Notes: generated by a model from the letters alone, not told the origin. DNA of 64,000 nt from Sphingobacterium thalpophilum (GCA_945868825.1 CAMBMM010000001.1:186001-250000), one strand, 5' to 3'; positions 44,269 to 53,831 are shown, counted from the first letter of the stretch. A program made the numbers and translations.

Positions 44269-45510
44269 ATGAGTAAACAACATTCAAAAGATATTATCTG
44301 CTCTTTTTGTGGCTCCAGTAAGCAAGATACCCTCATGCTTATTGCCGGCCTCGATGCACATATCTGCGATAAATGCGTTACCCAAGCTAGCCAAATCGTA
44401 TCCGAAGAATCGGCAGTACGTACTAAAAAATCGGCACAATCGGCTATTAATTTATTAAAACCGATAGAAATTAAGCAACACCTCGACCAATACGTAATTG
44501 GCCAAGATGAAGCCAAAAAAGTGCTAGCCGTAGCGGTTTATAACCACTATAAACGCTTAAACCAAAAGGTAACTGCCGATGAGGTGGAGATTGAAAAATC
44601 GAATATCATGATGGTGGGCGAAACCGGTACCGGAAAAACCTTGTTGGCTAAAACCATTGCCAAAACCTTACACGTACCTTTTTGCATTTGCGATGCTACT
44701 GTTTTAACCGAAGCCGGTTATGTAGGCGAAGATGTAGAAAGCATTTTAACCCGATTGTTGCAAGCAGCCGATTACGATGTAGCCGCCGCCGAACGGGGTA
44801 TAGTATACATTGATGAAGTAGATAAAATTGCTCGTAAAAGCGACAATCCATCTATCACCAGAGATGTATCGGGTGAAGGGGTGCAGCAAGCGCTCTTAAA
44901 AATATTAGAAGGAACCATTGTAAACGTACCACCTCAAGGCGGACGTAAACACCCGGATCAGAAAATGATTCCAGTGAATACCGATAATATCTTATTTATT
45001 TGCGGTGGAGCTTTTGATGGCATTGAGAAAAAAATTGCCAATCGCTTGCGTACCCAAACCGTAGGCTATAAAGTAGAGAAAGAAAACAACGAAGTAGATA
45101 AAGAAAATCTCTACAAATACCTTAGTCCGCAAGATTTAAAAGCCTTTGGCTTAATACCCGAGCTAATTGGCCGAGTGCCGGTGCTTACGCACTTAAACCC
45201 GCTAGATAAAGCCACTCTACGAAGTATTTTAAGTGAGCCTAAAAACTCCTTAGTAAAGCAATATCAAAAATTATTCGAATATGAAGGCGTAGCACTCACA
45301 CTTGAGCCCGAAGTATTGGCGTTTATAGTAGATAAAGCCATGGAATTTAAATTGGGGGCCCGCGGGCTCCGCTCCATTTGCGAAGCCATTATGATGGATG
45401 CCATGTTTGAAATCCCATCAGGAAAACCACTCAAAACCTTGTCCATTAGTTTGGCTTATGCATTAGATAAATTCGAAAAATCTGATTTAAGAAAATTAAA
45501 AGTTGCTTAA
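44269..45510 (+). CDS. clpX: ATP-dependent Clp protease ATPase subunit ClpX
   Basis: ClpX unfolds tagged proteins and feeds them to ClpP. The N-terminal zinc-binding domain has CSFCGSS and CDKC (four cysteines); Walker A is [13 protein letters not shown], Walker [12 protein letters not shown], and the pore loop and C-terminal domain follow ([20 protein letters not shown]). ATG 44269 was chosen over the upstream in-frame start because it begins with the zinc domain. It has 413 residues. A terminator follows. Confidence 0.96.
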   Translation: MSKQHSKDIICSFCGSSKQDTLMLIAGLDAHICDKCVTQASQIVSEESAVRTKKSAQSAINLLKPIEIKQHLDQYVIGQDEAKKVLAVAVYNHYKRLNQKVTADEVEIEKSNIMMVGETGTGKTLLAKTIAKTLHVPFCICDATVLTEAGYVGEDVESILTRLLQAADYDVAAAERGIVYIDEVDKIARKSDNPSITRDVSGEGVQQALLKILEGTIVNVPPQGGRKHPDQKMIPVNTDNILFICGGAFDGIEKKIANRLRTQTVGYKVEKENNEVDKENLYKYLSPQDLKAFGLIPELIGRVPVLTHLNPLDKATLRSILSEPKNSLVKQYQKLFEYEGVALTLEPEVLAFIVDKAMEFKLGARGLRSICEAIMMDAMFEIPSGKPLKTLSISLAYALDKFEKSDLRKLKVA

Positions 45511-45513
45511 CAC

Positions 45514-45538
45514 GAACCCCGAACATTCGGGGTTTTTT
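45514..45538 (+). terminator. Terminator after clpX
   Basis: AACCCCGAA and TTCGGGGTT pair around a three-base loop, followed by six T. Confidence 0.92.
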
Positions 45539-45559
45539 GTATAAATTAAATTATACGCT

Positions 45560-46375
45560 ATGAAAAACGAAAAATCAACTGAAACCCCTATAAAAAAAGG
45601 GTTAAAGAGCAAAGAAGAGATTGTAAAAAATTGGCTTCCGAGATATACTGGAAGAGAATTGCATGAGTTTACAGATTATATCTTGTTAACCAATTTCTCA
45701 AAATACTTAACCTTGTTTTCGCAGTGGAACGATAACGCACCTATTATGGGCCTAGACAAACCCATGCAAAGCGTATCGGCTAACGGAATTACGCTCATTA
45801 ACTTTGGTATGGGAAGTGCCATGGCAGCCACCATGATGGATTTATTAAGTGCCATTAACCCCAAAGCAGTATTGTTTTTAGGTAAATGTGGTGGCTTAAA
45901 GAAAAAAAATGCACTAGGTGATTTAATTCTTCCTATTGCTGCGATTCGAGGCGAAGGAACATCAAACGATTATTTCCCCGCTGAAGTGCCAGCCTTACCT
46001 TCTTTTGCTTTACAGAAAGCAATCTCTACAACTATTAGAGATCATGCTTTAGACTATTGGACAGGTACTGTTTACACCACCAACCGCAGGGTATGGGAGC
46101 ACGATAAAGAATTTAAAAAGCACTTACAAACCATTAGAGCCATGGCCGTGGATATGGAAACGGCTACGATTTTTATCACCGGTTTTGCCAACGAAATCCC
46201 TACTGGGGCTTTATTGTTGGTATCCGATCAGCCCATGGTGCCCGAAGGTGTAAAAACGGCAGAAAGTGATTCAAACGTAACAGCACATTATGTAGAAGAT
46301 CATTTAAATGTAGGGATCAATTCGTTAAAACAATTAATTAATGGTGGCTTAACGGTCAAACACTTGAAATTCTAA
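45560..46375 (+). CDS. amn: AMP nucleosidase, Bacteroidota type
   Basis: This enzyme splits AMP into adenine and ribose 5-phosphate, a purine-balance step. The nucleoside phosphorylase-like fold shows INFGMGSAMAATMMDLLSAINPKAVLFLGKCGGL and the late MAVDMETATIFITGFANEIPTGALLLVSDQPM, with the catalytic-type Asp/Glu residues. The 271-residue length corresponds to the short Bacteroidota type without the E. coli N-terminal regulatory domain. It stands seven bases before the cysteine synthase gene. Confidence 0.9.
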   Translation: MKNEKSTETPIKKGLKSKEEIVKNWLPRYTGRELHEFTDYILLTNFSKYLTLFSQWNDNAPIMGLDKPMQSVSANGITLINFGMGSAMAATMMDLLSAINPKAVLFLGKCGGLKKKNALGDLILPIAAIRGEGTSNDYFPAEVPALPSFALQKAISTTIRDHALDYWTGTVYTTNRRVWEHDKEFKKHLQTIRAMAVDMETATIFITGFANEIPTGALLLVSDQPMVPEGVKTAESDSNVTAHYVEDHLNVGINSLKQLINGGLTVKHLKF

Positions 46376-46381
46376 ACGTGT

Positions 46382-47362
46382 ATGTGGTATAAAAACATCC
46401 TCGAAACTATTGGAAATACACCCTTGGTCCAATTAAATAGCATTGTAAAAGGGGTTTCTGCTACGGTATTGGCTAAAATAGAAACTACTAATCCGGGTAA
46501 TTCTATAAAAGACCGCATGGCATTAAAAATGATTGAGGATGCCGAACGCAGTGGCGTGTTAAAACCGGGTGGTACTATTATTGAAGGCACTTCTGGAAAT
46601 ACCGGAATGGGTTTAGCCATTGCAGCGGTGGTAAAGGGTTACAAATGTATTTTTACCACTACCGATAAGCAATCTAAAGAAAAAGTAGATGCCTTGCGTG
46701 CCTTTGGTGCAGAGGTAATTGTATGCCCAACTAATGTTGAGCCCGAAGATCCACGTTCGTATTACTCGGTTTCTAGCCGTTTGGAGCGGGAAGTGCCAAA
46801 TTCGTGGAAACCCAACCAATACGATAATTTATCTAACACTCAAGCGCACTACGAGCAAACTGGGCCCGAAATTTGGGAACAAACCGAAGGGAAAATTACC
46901 CACCTAGTAGTGGGCGTAGGTACTGGCGGCACCATTTCTGGTACGGCTAAATATTTAAAAGAGAAAAATCCGGCAATAAAAATTTGGGGTATTGATACCT
47001 ACGGCTCGGTATTTAAAAAGTATAAAGAAACCGGTGAGTTTGATAAAAATGAGATATATCCCTATGTTACGGAAGGTATTGGCGAAGATTTTTTACCAGC
47101 CAATGTTGATTTTAGCTTAATAGATCGCTTTGAGAAAGTAACGGATAAAGAGGCCGCCCTCATGACCCGTGAAATTGCCCGTAAAGAAGGCATTTTTGCT
47201 GGCAACTCCGCCGGATCGGCAGTAGCGGGCTTATTGCAACTTAAAGGCGAACTTAAAGCTAGCGATGTGGTGGTGATTATTTTTCATGACCACGGAACTC
47301 GTTATTTGGGAAAAATGTACAACGACGATTGGTTACGTGCCCAAGGCTACTTGGAAGATTAA
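46382..47362 (+). CDS. PLP-dependent cystathionine beta-synthase/cysteine synthase
   Basis: The enzyme makes cysteine or cystathionine by beta-replacement. The PLP lysine is in PGNSIKDRMALKMI, the phosphate-binding loops are EGTSGNTGMGLA and GVGTGGTISGTAKYL, and the region GIFAGNSAGSAVAG closes the site. The end FHDHGTRYLGKMYNDDWL resembles eukaryotic cystathionine beta-synthase more than CysK, yet the regulatory CBS domain pair is absent (326 residues). Which reaction dominates cannot be read from sequence. It ends with a four-base overlap with the minus-strand small protein. Confidence 0.87.
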   Translation: MWYKNILETIGNTPLVQLNSIVKGVSATVLAKIETTNPGNSIKDRMALKMIEDAERSGVLKPGGTIIEGTSGNTGMGLAIAAVVKGYKCIFTTTDKQSKEKVDALRAFGAEVIVCPTNVEPEDPRSYYSVSSRLEREVPNSWKPNQYDNLSNTQAHYEQTGPEIWEQTEGKITHLVVGVGTGGTISGTAKYLKEKNPAIKIWGIDTYGSVFKKYKETGEFDKNEIYPYVTEGIGEDFLPANVDFSLIDRFEKVTDKEAALMTREIARKEGIFAGNSAGSAVAGLLQLKGELKASDVVVIIFHDHGTRYLGKMYNDDWLRAQGYLED

Positions 47363-47589
47363 TAACCAGATTTGCGTTTAGTTTTTAAAGTCTGAAAATA
47401 ATGTATTACAAGCAAAATTACTGCAGTAATACAGCAGAGAAAAGATAATCCAAACCCCAAAAAATAGGGAATCATTCCACTCATCTCGTCGAAAATACGA
47501 TTCCCATCGGGAGTGAAAGCACCCCAATAGCCAAATACACCGCAAATAAGGGATACTAGGAATAAAATTTTAGCACTTTTAAGAAGCAT
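47359..47589 (-). CDS. Small membrane protein of unknown function
   Basis: The 76-residue protein has two hydrophobic segments (AKILFLVSLICGVFGYWGAF; IPYFLGFGLSFLCCITAVILLVIHYF) and a basic tail (KTKRKSGY). I do not recognise a family. It lies 46 bases downstream of murA on the same strand, so it may be the last gene of that unit; its stop overlaps that of the convergent cysteine synthase. Confidence 0.6.
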   Translation of the reverse strand: MLLKSAKILFLVSLICGVFGYWGAFTPDGNRIFDEMSGMIPYFLGFGLSFLCCITAVILLVIHYFQTLKTKRKSGY

Positions 47590-47635
47590 ATACTCTTAAT
47601 AATGCTTTTTTTTCAATTTTAGTACTTAGATAAAA

Positions 47636-48961
47636 TTAATGCGAAGGTTTTTCGGCGCTAATACGTTTAATATTGGCTCCTAAAGCTAATAAACGTTCAT
47701 CAATATGTTGATAGCCACGCTCAATTTGTTCGATGTTGTGAATTATAGAGGTTCCTTCGGCAGATAAGGCCGCAATTAACAAAGAAACTCCAGCACGAAT
47801 ATCTGGAGAAGTCATCTCTAAACCCTTTAATTTCACTTTTCGGTCTAAACCAATTACGGTAGCACGGTGCGGATCGCAAAGAATAATCTGTGCGCCCATA
47901 TCAATCAGTTTATCTACAAAGAATAAACGGCTCTCAAACATTTTTTGATGAATGAGTACAGTTCCTTTTGCTTGCGTTGCTACCACAAGAATAATGCTCA
48001 ATAAATCGGGTGTAAAGCCTGGCCATGGTGCATCCGCAATAGTCATGATAGAACCATCAATAAAGCTTTCTATTTCGTAATGTTTTTGAGCCGGGATGAA
48101 TAAATCATCGCCACGACGCTCCATCTGAATTCCTAATCGCCGAAAAATCTCCGGAATAATACCCAATTCCTCGAAATGCACATCTTTAATGGTAATTTCA
48201 GATTGAGTCATGGCAGCTAAGCCAATAAAAGAGCCAATTTCAATCATATCGGGTAACATGCGGTGTTCCGTTCCACCTAATTTTGTTACCCCCTCAATAG
48301 TTAATAAATTAGAACCAATACCCGAAATTTTAGCACCCATGCGGTTGAGCATTTTGCATAATTGCTGCAAATAAGGTTCGCAGGCAGCATTGTATAGGGT
48401 GGTGGTACCTTTGGCCAATACGGCAGCCATGAGCACGTTTGCTGTACCAGTTACCGACGCCTCATCTAATAAAATATACGTACCTTTTAAATTGGTTGCA
48501 TCTACCGTAAAAAAGTTTGTTTTTGCATCGTAATCAAAACGAGCACCTAATTTCTCAAATCCTAAAAAGTGTGTATCTAATCTACGACGTCCAATTTTGT
48601 CGCCACCCGGTTTCGGGATAGCGGCTTTACCAAAACGAGCTAATAAAGGCCCCACAATCATAATAGAACCTCTTAAACTGCCACCTTTTGTTCTGAAAGT
48701 TGCCGATTGAAAGAAATCTAAATTAATATTTTTAGCCTCAAAGGTATAGGTATCTTTGTTTATACGCTCAATCGTTACGCCCAAATCACTCAATAGTTCT
48801 ATGAGTTTATTTACATCTTTAATATCGGGTATATTGCTAATAGTTACCTTTTTTTCGGTTAATAAAACTGCCGAAATAATTTGTAAAGCTTCGTTTTTTG
48901 CGCCTTGAGGAGTTATTTCACCTTTTAGCGGTTTGCCTCCAATAATTTCAAATGCGTTCAT
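47636..48961 (-). CDS. murA: UDP-N-acetylglucosamine 1-carboxyvinyltransferase, Asp variant
   Basis: MurA transfers enolpyruvate from PEP to UDP-GlcNAc, the first committed step of peptidoglycan synthesis. NEALQIISAVLL near the start and MLPDMIEIGSFIGLAAM are family segments, and the 441-residue length is standard. The active-site loop reads KPGGDKIGRRRLDTH where E. coli has PGGCAIGARPVD: the cysteine attacked by fosfomycin is aspartate (GAC). Such Asp variants are known to be active and fosfomycin-insensitive. It follows the DUF4290 gene with a 34-base gap, a common Bacteroidota pair. Confidence 0.95.
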   Translation of the reverse strand: MNAFEIIGGKPLKGEITPQGAKNEALQIISAVLLTEKKVTISNIPDIKDVNKLIELLSDLGVTIERINKDTYTFEAKNINLDFFQSATFRTKGGSLRGSIMIVGPLLARFGKAAIPKPGGDKIGRRRLDTHFLGFEKLGARFDYDAKTNFFTVDATNLKGTYILLDEASVTGTANVLMAAVLAKGTTTLYNAACEPYLQQLCKMLNRMGAKISGIGSNLLTIEGVTKLGGTEHRMLPDMIEIGSFIGLAAMTQSEITIKDVHFEELGIIPEIFRRLGIQMERRGDDLFIPAQKHYEIESFIDGSIMTIADAPWPGFTPDLLSIILVVATQAKGTVLIHQKMFESRLFFVDKLIDMGAQIILCDPHRATVIGLDRKVKLKGLEMTSPDIRAGVSLLIAALSAEGTSIIHNIEQIERGYQHIDERLLALGANIKRISAEKPSH

Positions 48962-48995
48962 ATCTGATTAGAAAGTGAAGAGTGGGTAAATGAGA

Positions 48996-49655
48996 TTAGT
49001 AACGTTTAGCGCCATTGTTGCTACGTTGGCGGTTATTACTATTGTTTTTATTGTTAGAACGGCCTTTATTATGCTGATTTCTAGGTCTAACGGGTGCCGC
49101 CTGACGGTACTCTACTTTATTTAAGTTCACGTTTTCGTTTAGCTGTAATTCGCCGCCAGAAAATTCTTTTAAATCTTTAATAATAGTTTCGTCCGATACA
49201 TTGTCTTTATTCCAAGTTACATAAGCCATTTTCATGAAATTGGCAATAGCCTCTACCAATTGTTGCTTACGTTCTGGATCGGCCATCTCTTTAGCACGAC
49301 TAATCATAATTTCTACCGTTTTACCATAATGCTTATACCGAATGCGTTGTTGCGGATAATTTAGAGGTTTTGGTTTAAAATGAATGGCCTCTGGTAATGG
49401 TTTGGGGTAGGGGGAATCTACATCAATCTTAAAATCAGAAATGATGTGTAAATGATCCCATAATTTATGTTTAAAATCAGCCACATCGCGTAAATGCGGA
49501 TTTAGAAATCCCATCAAATCAATAACCACTTGTGCATATTGGTTGCGTTCTTCCTTGGTAGGCAAATCGCAGATGAAGCCTACCATATTTTGAACATTAC
49601 GTCCATATTCTGAAAGGATTAATTTTTTCCGGGTGCTGTTGTAATCAAATGTCAT
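48996..49655 (-). CDS. DUF4290 domain protein
   Basis: The 219-residue cytoplasmic protein matches DUF4290, with FDYNSTRKKLILSEYGRNVQNMV at the start and FLNPHLRDVADFKHKLWDHLHIISDFKIDVDSPYP in the centre. The C-terminal ~35 residues are a low-complexity Asn/Arg/Lys tail (NNKNNSNNRQRSNNG) that could bind RNA. The function is unknown. It is upstream of murA, as in many Bacteroidota. Confidence 0.88.
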   Translation of the reverse strand: MTFDYNSTRKKLILSEYGRNVQNMVGFICDLPTKEERNQYAQVVIDLMGFLNPHLRDVADFKHKLWDHLHIISDFKIDVDSPYPKPLPEAIHFKPKPLNYPQQRIRYKHYGKTVEIMISRAKEMADPERKQQLVEAIANFMKMAYVTWNKDNVSDETIIKDLKEFSGGELQLNENVNLNKVEYRQAAPVRPRNQHNKGRSNNKNNSNNRQRSNNGAKRY

Positions 49656-49754
49656 ATGTGTAACTATTCCGTATGCTACGGAGTTTTTAATGCTTGTAAA
49701 TATACGCTAAATAATCATCAGGTTTAATTCTTATTCATTTATTACACCAGATAA

Positions 49755-49859
49755 GTTGGTCAACCAGCCATACCAATACGATATAAATTTGGTAAAGCCG
49801 AGTTCCACGATATTATAGAGCAGGCCTTAGCCAAGTACAAAGAAGGTCTTAGCCAATAA
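49755..49859 (+). pseudogene. Possible gene remnant (34-codon fragment without a start)
   Basis: In the 193-base gap before the helicase gene, the plus strand reads VGQPAIPIRYKFGKAE.. and ends ..ALAKYKEGLSQ before a TAA. It has coding-like composition but is preceded by an in-frame TAA and has no start codon. The end overlaps the last codons of the convergent helicase gene by eleven bases. It may be the C terminus of a lost gene; chance is not excluded and I cannot name a family. Confidence 0.3.
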
Positions 49860-52125
49860 TACGTAGCTTGGCAAATTTTAAAAGCAATTGCTTTTGCCCC
49901 AATTCTTTGAAAAAAATGGTGGCCTTTAGGTCGGGCTTATTTCCTTCCATATGAACCACTTTCCCGAAGCCAAAACGTTCGTGTTCTACTTCCATGCCTA
50001 CTTGCAAACCGCTAGTATCCGAAGGGCTAAAGCCTTCGCTAGGTACATGTGCTTTGGGTAAAATAGATTTACTTTTAAAGCTTGGTGTACTTGCAGGCTT
50101 AGGCTTAGAATAACTATCATTTTGTTTCCAATTATTCCGTTCATCATCAAAAAAAGCGTGCTGATTAGATTTTTGAACAACTTTGAAATCTAAATCTAGG
50201 TATTGTGGAGCTATTTCTTCGATGAAGCGACTTGGTTCGCAATTGGTTAAGCTACCCCAACGGTACCTTGAGGTGGCATAGCTTAAGGTGAGTTTCTTCT
50301 CTGCTCGGGTAATGGCCACATAAAAAAGCCGGCGCTCTTCTTCTAAATCGGTTCTAGAGTTTAACGACAATTGCGAAGGAAACAAATTTTCTTCTAGACC
50401 AACTACATAAACCTGACTAAATTCTAAGCCTTTTGCCGAGTGTATGGTCATGAGCGAAACGGTATCCGCATTGGGGTCTTTATCCTTATCGTCGTTTGTT
50501 AAGAGGGCAATGTCTTGCATAAAAATGTCAAGGCCCCGTTCTTCAATGTCTTCTCGGTCGCTAAACTCTTTTATTCCATTTAAAAGTTCCTGAATATTCT
50601 CATATCTACTTAATCCTTCTACCGATTTATCTTCATAAAGTTCTTTGAGTAGAGCACTGTGTTGCGCAATATGCAGGGCGGTATCGTATGCGGTATTGTT
50701 TTTTGCCAGTGCCTGAAAACTCTGGATTAGTAGCGCAAAATTAGCAATAGGGGTAGCACTTCGGCCATCTAAATACGTGCCTACATTCGTTATAATTTCC
50801 CAAAGTGTTTTCTGATGTTTATCGGCAGCCACGATAACACGCTCTATGCTAGTTTCGCCAATTCCTCTTCTGGGGTAATTGATTACCCGTTTTAGCGCCT
50901 CCTCATCATTGGGGTTAAATGTTAAACGGAAATAGGCAATCAGGTCTTTTATCTCTTTTCGTTGGTAAAAGGACTGTCCGCCATATATTTTATATGGTAT
51001 TCCTAATTTCCGAAGCGCTTCTTCCATTGCCCTTGATTGTGCATTGGTGCGGTAGAGGATGGCAAATTTTCGGTAGTTCAAGCCTTCTGAGGCATGTGTT
51101 TGGGCAATATTTTCGGCAACAATTTTCCCCTCCTCGTTATCGCTAAAAGCTCTCAAAACTTTTATTTTTTCCCCTTGTTCTTTTTCTGAAAATACCGTTT
51201 TTTGAAGCTGATTTTTATTGTTAGCAATCACACTATTTGCTACTTCTACAATATTTTGGGTGGAGCGGTAGTTCTGTTCCAGCTTAAATACGTTTAAATC
51301 CGGGTAATCTTTTTCAAAATTTAGGATGTTTTGAATGTTGGCCCCTCTAAAAGCGTAAATACTTTGTGCATCATCGCCTACTACACAAATATTTTCGGTA
51401 ATGGCCGCTAATTTTTTAACAATAAGGTATTGAGAAAAGTTGGTATCCTGATACTCATCTACCATAATGTATTTAAACCTGTTTTGGTATTTGTACAACA
51501 CATCTGGGTGTTCTTTTAGCAACACATTGGTTTTAAAAAGTAAATCATCAAAGTCCATAGCACCTGCCTTAAAACAACGTTGTGTATAGGCTTGGTATAT
51601 TTCTCCCAATTGTCCTCTTCCGGTTGCACGGTCTTCGCTTAGTATGTGTTCGCTTTGTACATATTCTGCAGAAGAAATGAGGTTGTTTTTGGCGTTTGAA
51701 ATGCGATTGTAAACGAAGTTGGCATTGTACAGTTTATCGTCGAGCTGTAATTCTTTAAGAATACTACGGATTAAACTTTTGCTATCGTCGGTATCGTAAA
51801 TAGTAAAATTTGTTGGGTAGCCTATTTTACCGGCTTCTACACGTAAAATTTTAGCAAAAACAGCATGGAAGGTACCCATCCAGCAATTTTTAGCTTCGGG
51901 GCCAACAACCTTAAATATGCGCTCTTGCATGCTTTTGGCCGCCTTATTCGTAAAAGTGAGTACAAGTATGTTAAATGGATCTATACCTTTTGTAATTAAA
52001 TGCGCCACTCGGTAGGTAATTACTCTGGTTTTCCCAGATCCGGCACCGGCAACAATCATTACAGGTCCTTCGGTTTGCTCTACAGCTGATTTTTGAGAGG
52101 GGTTGAGTCCGTTTAAATAATCCAA
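49849..52125 (-). CDS. pcrA: UvrD/PcrA-type 3'-5' DNA helicase
   Basis: The superfamily 1A helicase works in nucleotide excision repair and in removing recombinase filaments. Motif I is VAGAGSGKTRVITYR, motif II VDEYQDTNFSQY, motif III GDDAQSIYAFRGA, motif IV EQNYRST, motif V TIHSAKGLEFSQVYVVGLEE and VI VAITRAEKKL. A Tudor-like C-terminal region (VGMEVEHERFGFGKVVHMEG) is present as in PcrA. It has 758 residues. The frame begins TTG GAT TAT, with an in-frame TAA five codons upstream and no ATG between, so a TTG (or ATT) start is forced. The homologous start MDYLxGLN supports TTG. Confidence 0.94.
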   Translation of the reverse strand: MDYLNGLNPSQKSAVEQTEGPVMIVAGAGSGKTRVITYRVAHLITKGIDPFNILVLTFTNKAAKSMQERIFKVVGPEAKNCWMGTFHAVFAKILRVEAGKIGYPTNFTIYDTDDSKSLIRSILKELQLDDKLYNANFVYNRISNAKNNLISSAEYVQSEHILSEDRATGRGQLGEIYQAYTQRCFKAGAMDFDDLLFKTNVLLKEHPDVLYKYQNRFKYIMVDEYQDTNFSQYLIVKKLAAITENICVVGDDAQSIYAFRGANIQNILNFEKDYPDLNVFKLEQNYRSTQNIVEVANSVIANNKNQLQKTVFSEKEQGEKIKVLRAFSDNEEGKIVAENIAQTHASEGLNYRKFAILYRTNAQSRAMEEALRKLGIPYKIYGGQSFYQRKEIKDLIAYFRLTFNPNDEEALKRVINYPRRGIGETSIERVIVAADKHQKTLWEIITNVGTYLDGRSATPIANFALLIQSFQALAKNNTAYDTALHIAQHSALLKELYEDKSVEGLSRYENIQELLNGIKEFSDREDIEERGLDIFMQDIALLTNDDKDKDPNADTVSLMTIHSAKGLEFSQVYVVGLEENLFPSQLSLNSRTDLEEERRLFYVAITRAEKKLTLSYATSRYRWGSLTNCEPSRFIEEIAPQYLDLDFKVVQKSNQHAFFDDERNNWKQNDSYSKPKPASTPSFKSKSILPKAHVPSEGFSPSDTSGLQVGMEVEHERFGFGKVVHMEGNKPDLKATIFFKELGQKQLLLKFAKLRIIG

Positions 52126-52203
52126 AATTGTTCGGGTTTATGAAAGCGCTAAATTAGGAAACAAGCCCCATACTTGATAGGAATGTTCAAAAGTTTAAGC
52201 AAC

Positions 52204-53673
52204 TCAATCATCGTAAAATGGTTTGGCCTTGGGGTTAGCCAATAGGTCGTTAATTCGTTTAATTTTTATTTCTAGTACTTCAACACAAATTTTTAAATTC
52301 CGTACCAATTCTTTGTGCGAAATCATTTTTTCATCATCAAGCTCTATAATCGTTTTTAACGTACTTAAGGGTCCACGTACATCGTGAGGGAGGTGTGTGC
52401 TTAGTTCGTTAATTTTTATGGCATTTATTTTATCAAGCTTAGATTTTTCGTTCACCAAACCTTTCAAGTGTTTATTTATTACCAGTAGCTGATTTTTTTG
52501 CGAATTAATTTCCTCGTTCAAATAGAGAAGTTCTTCATTAGCTCTATTTTTTTGGCGCACACTTCTAACCAATAAAATAATGAGAATAAACAGTAAGCCA
52601 GTAATTATAAGTGAAAACACTAGAATGATGTTTTTCTTTTCTTGCTTCACTCTGTACAATTCGTTTTTTCGTATCAGTTCATTTTTGTGCGATTGATCTA
52701 CAATTAAATCGATTTTTGCAGTTTCATTTTTTCGAAAATTCACACTGTCTTGTTTATATACGAGTTGCAAAAAGTGTAGTGCATTACCGTAATTTTTGCG
52801 TTTAGCCTCCAATTCATAATAGGTATGATTAAAATCATTAACCATCTTCTCATCGTGGGTTTCTTTTGCTAGGCGCATGCCCTCCATGAGGTATTTTCCT
52901 GCTGCAGTGTAATTTTTCTTTGCAATATATATGCTTGCTAAACTTAGGTTTATGCTAGCAATAGATTCGCTAAGATCCTCTTCTTTTGCTAATTTATATG
53001 CTTTAACTAAAAAATTTTCTGCTTGATCAAACATGCTGCGGTCTAAAAAAATCTTCCCACAATTTTGCAAACTATGTACTATGCCTGTTTTGTCGCCCAC
53101 TGCCGAAAACATTTTTTCTGCTTTGATATAATCATCTAAGGCTTGAACGTGGCGTTTTGTTCTAACATTAATGTTGCCCATATTTAAATAGATGTTTGCA
53201 AGCATTCCTGTATCTCTTAAAGGTAGAGCCAGTTTAAGCGCTCGATTGAAATATCCCGAAGCTTTTGTGTAATCTGTTTGAGAATATAGCCCACCTATAT
53301 TGTTTAGGACTTTTGCTTGCCCAGCTTTGTTTTTACTTGCTACAAAAAGCTGTAGTGACTTTAAGTAGTAGCTGATGCTTTTTTCTGTTTCAAACAAATA
53401 ATAGGTTGCTAAACCCATCATGCGGTAGGCTTCGGCTTCTCCTTTGGTATAATGTAGTTGTTTTGCCATGGCCAATGCTTTTTTTGCCCCTTCGAGACTC
53501 AGTTCCGAATTCTTTAGCCTATTAGTAAAGGCACGTTTGTTCAGCGTATCTACCACGCTGCTATCTGCAGGATTGGTAGTGATTTGAATGGCATGGGCAT
53601 GAGGTAGTCCAACACCCCATATTGCGCAAAAGATAGCTGCTATCTGTACTGCGGATTTAATTTTTTGAATCAT
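52204..53673 (-). CDS. TPR-containing histidine kinase-like protein without ATPase domain
   Basis: ATG 53673 is preferred to the TTG of the track and gives 489 residues: a signal peptide (AVQIAAIFCAIWGVGLPHAHA), about six tetratricopeptide repeats up to residue ~310 (e.g. AEAYRMMGLATYYLFETEKSISYYLKSLQL), one transmembrane helix (NIILVFSLIITGLLFILIILLV), a coiled coil, and a DHp-like helix with the H-box STHLPHDVRGPLSTLKTII. The ATPase domain that should follow is missing; the protein ends 70 residues later at KAKPFYDD. Only 78 bases separate it from the helicase gene, so the domain is not hidden in another frame. It could be a phosphotransfer or accessory protein. It is divergent from a tiny lipoprotein gene. 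Confidence 0.85.
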   Translation of the reverse strand: MIQKIKSAVQIAAIFCAIWGVGLPHAHAIQITTNPADSSVVDTLNKRAFTNRLKNSELSLEGAKKALAMAKQLHYTKGEAEAYRMMGLATYYLFETEKSISYYLKSLQLFVASKNKAGQAKVLNNIGGLYSQTDYTKASGYFNRALKLALPLRDTGMLANIYLNMGNINVRTKRHVQALDDYIKAEKMFSAVGDKTGIVHSLQNCGKIFLDRSMFDQAENFLVKAYKLAKEEDLSESIASINLSLASIYIAKKNYTAAGKYLMEGMRLAKETHDEKMVNDFNHTYYELEAKRKNYGNALHFLQLVYKQDSVNFRKNETAKIDLIVDQSHKNELIRKNELYRVKQEKKNIILVFSLIITGLLFILIILLVRSVRQKNRANEELLYLNEEINSQKNQLLVINKHLKGLVNEKSKLDKINAIKINELSTHLPHDVRGPLSTLKTIIELDDEKMISHKELVRNLKICVEVLEIKIKRINDLLANPKAKPFYDD

Positions 53674-53831
53674 TTTGGAAAAATAATTATTCAATGAATA
53701 AATTAATTATCTATTTACAACAATTATAAGAAATATCTCTCATATATTTTCATTAAAAAATAATTTAATTCTTTTTACAAAAAATTATTAAGCTCAAAAT
53801 CAAATCATTATAATTATTAGGTAATAAAATT

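Noticed and set aside
46382-47362. Loss of the regulatory domain in the cystathionine beta-synthase-like enzyme as a truncation
   Set aside because: The reading frame ends with a conserved-looking C terminus and many bacterial members lack this domain, so it is normal.
49664-49690. Hairpin CCGTATGCTACGG near the DUF4290 start as a pcrA terminator
   Set aside because: The T run is on the wrong side for a minus-strand terminator; it may be only a leader stem of DUF4290, too weak to annotate.
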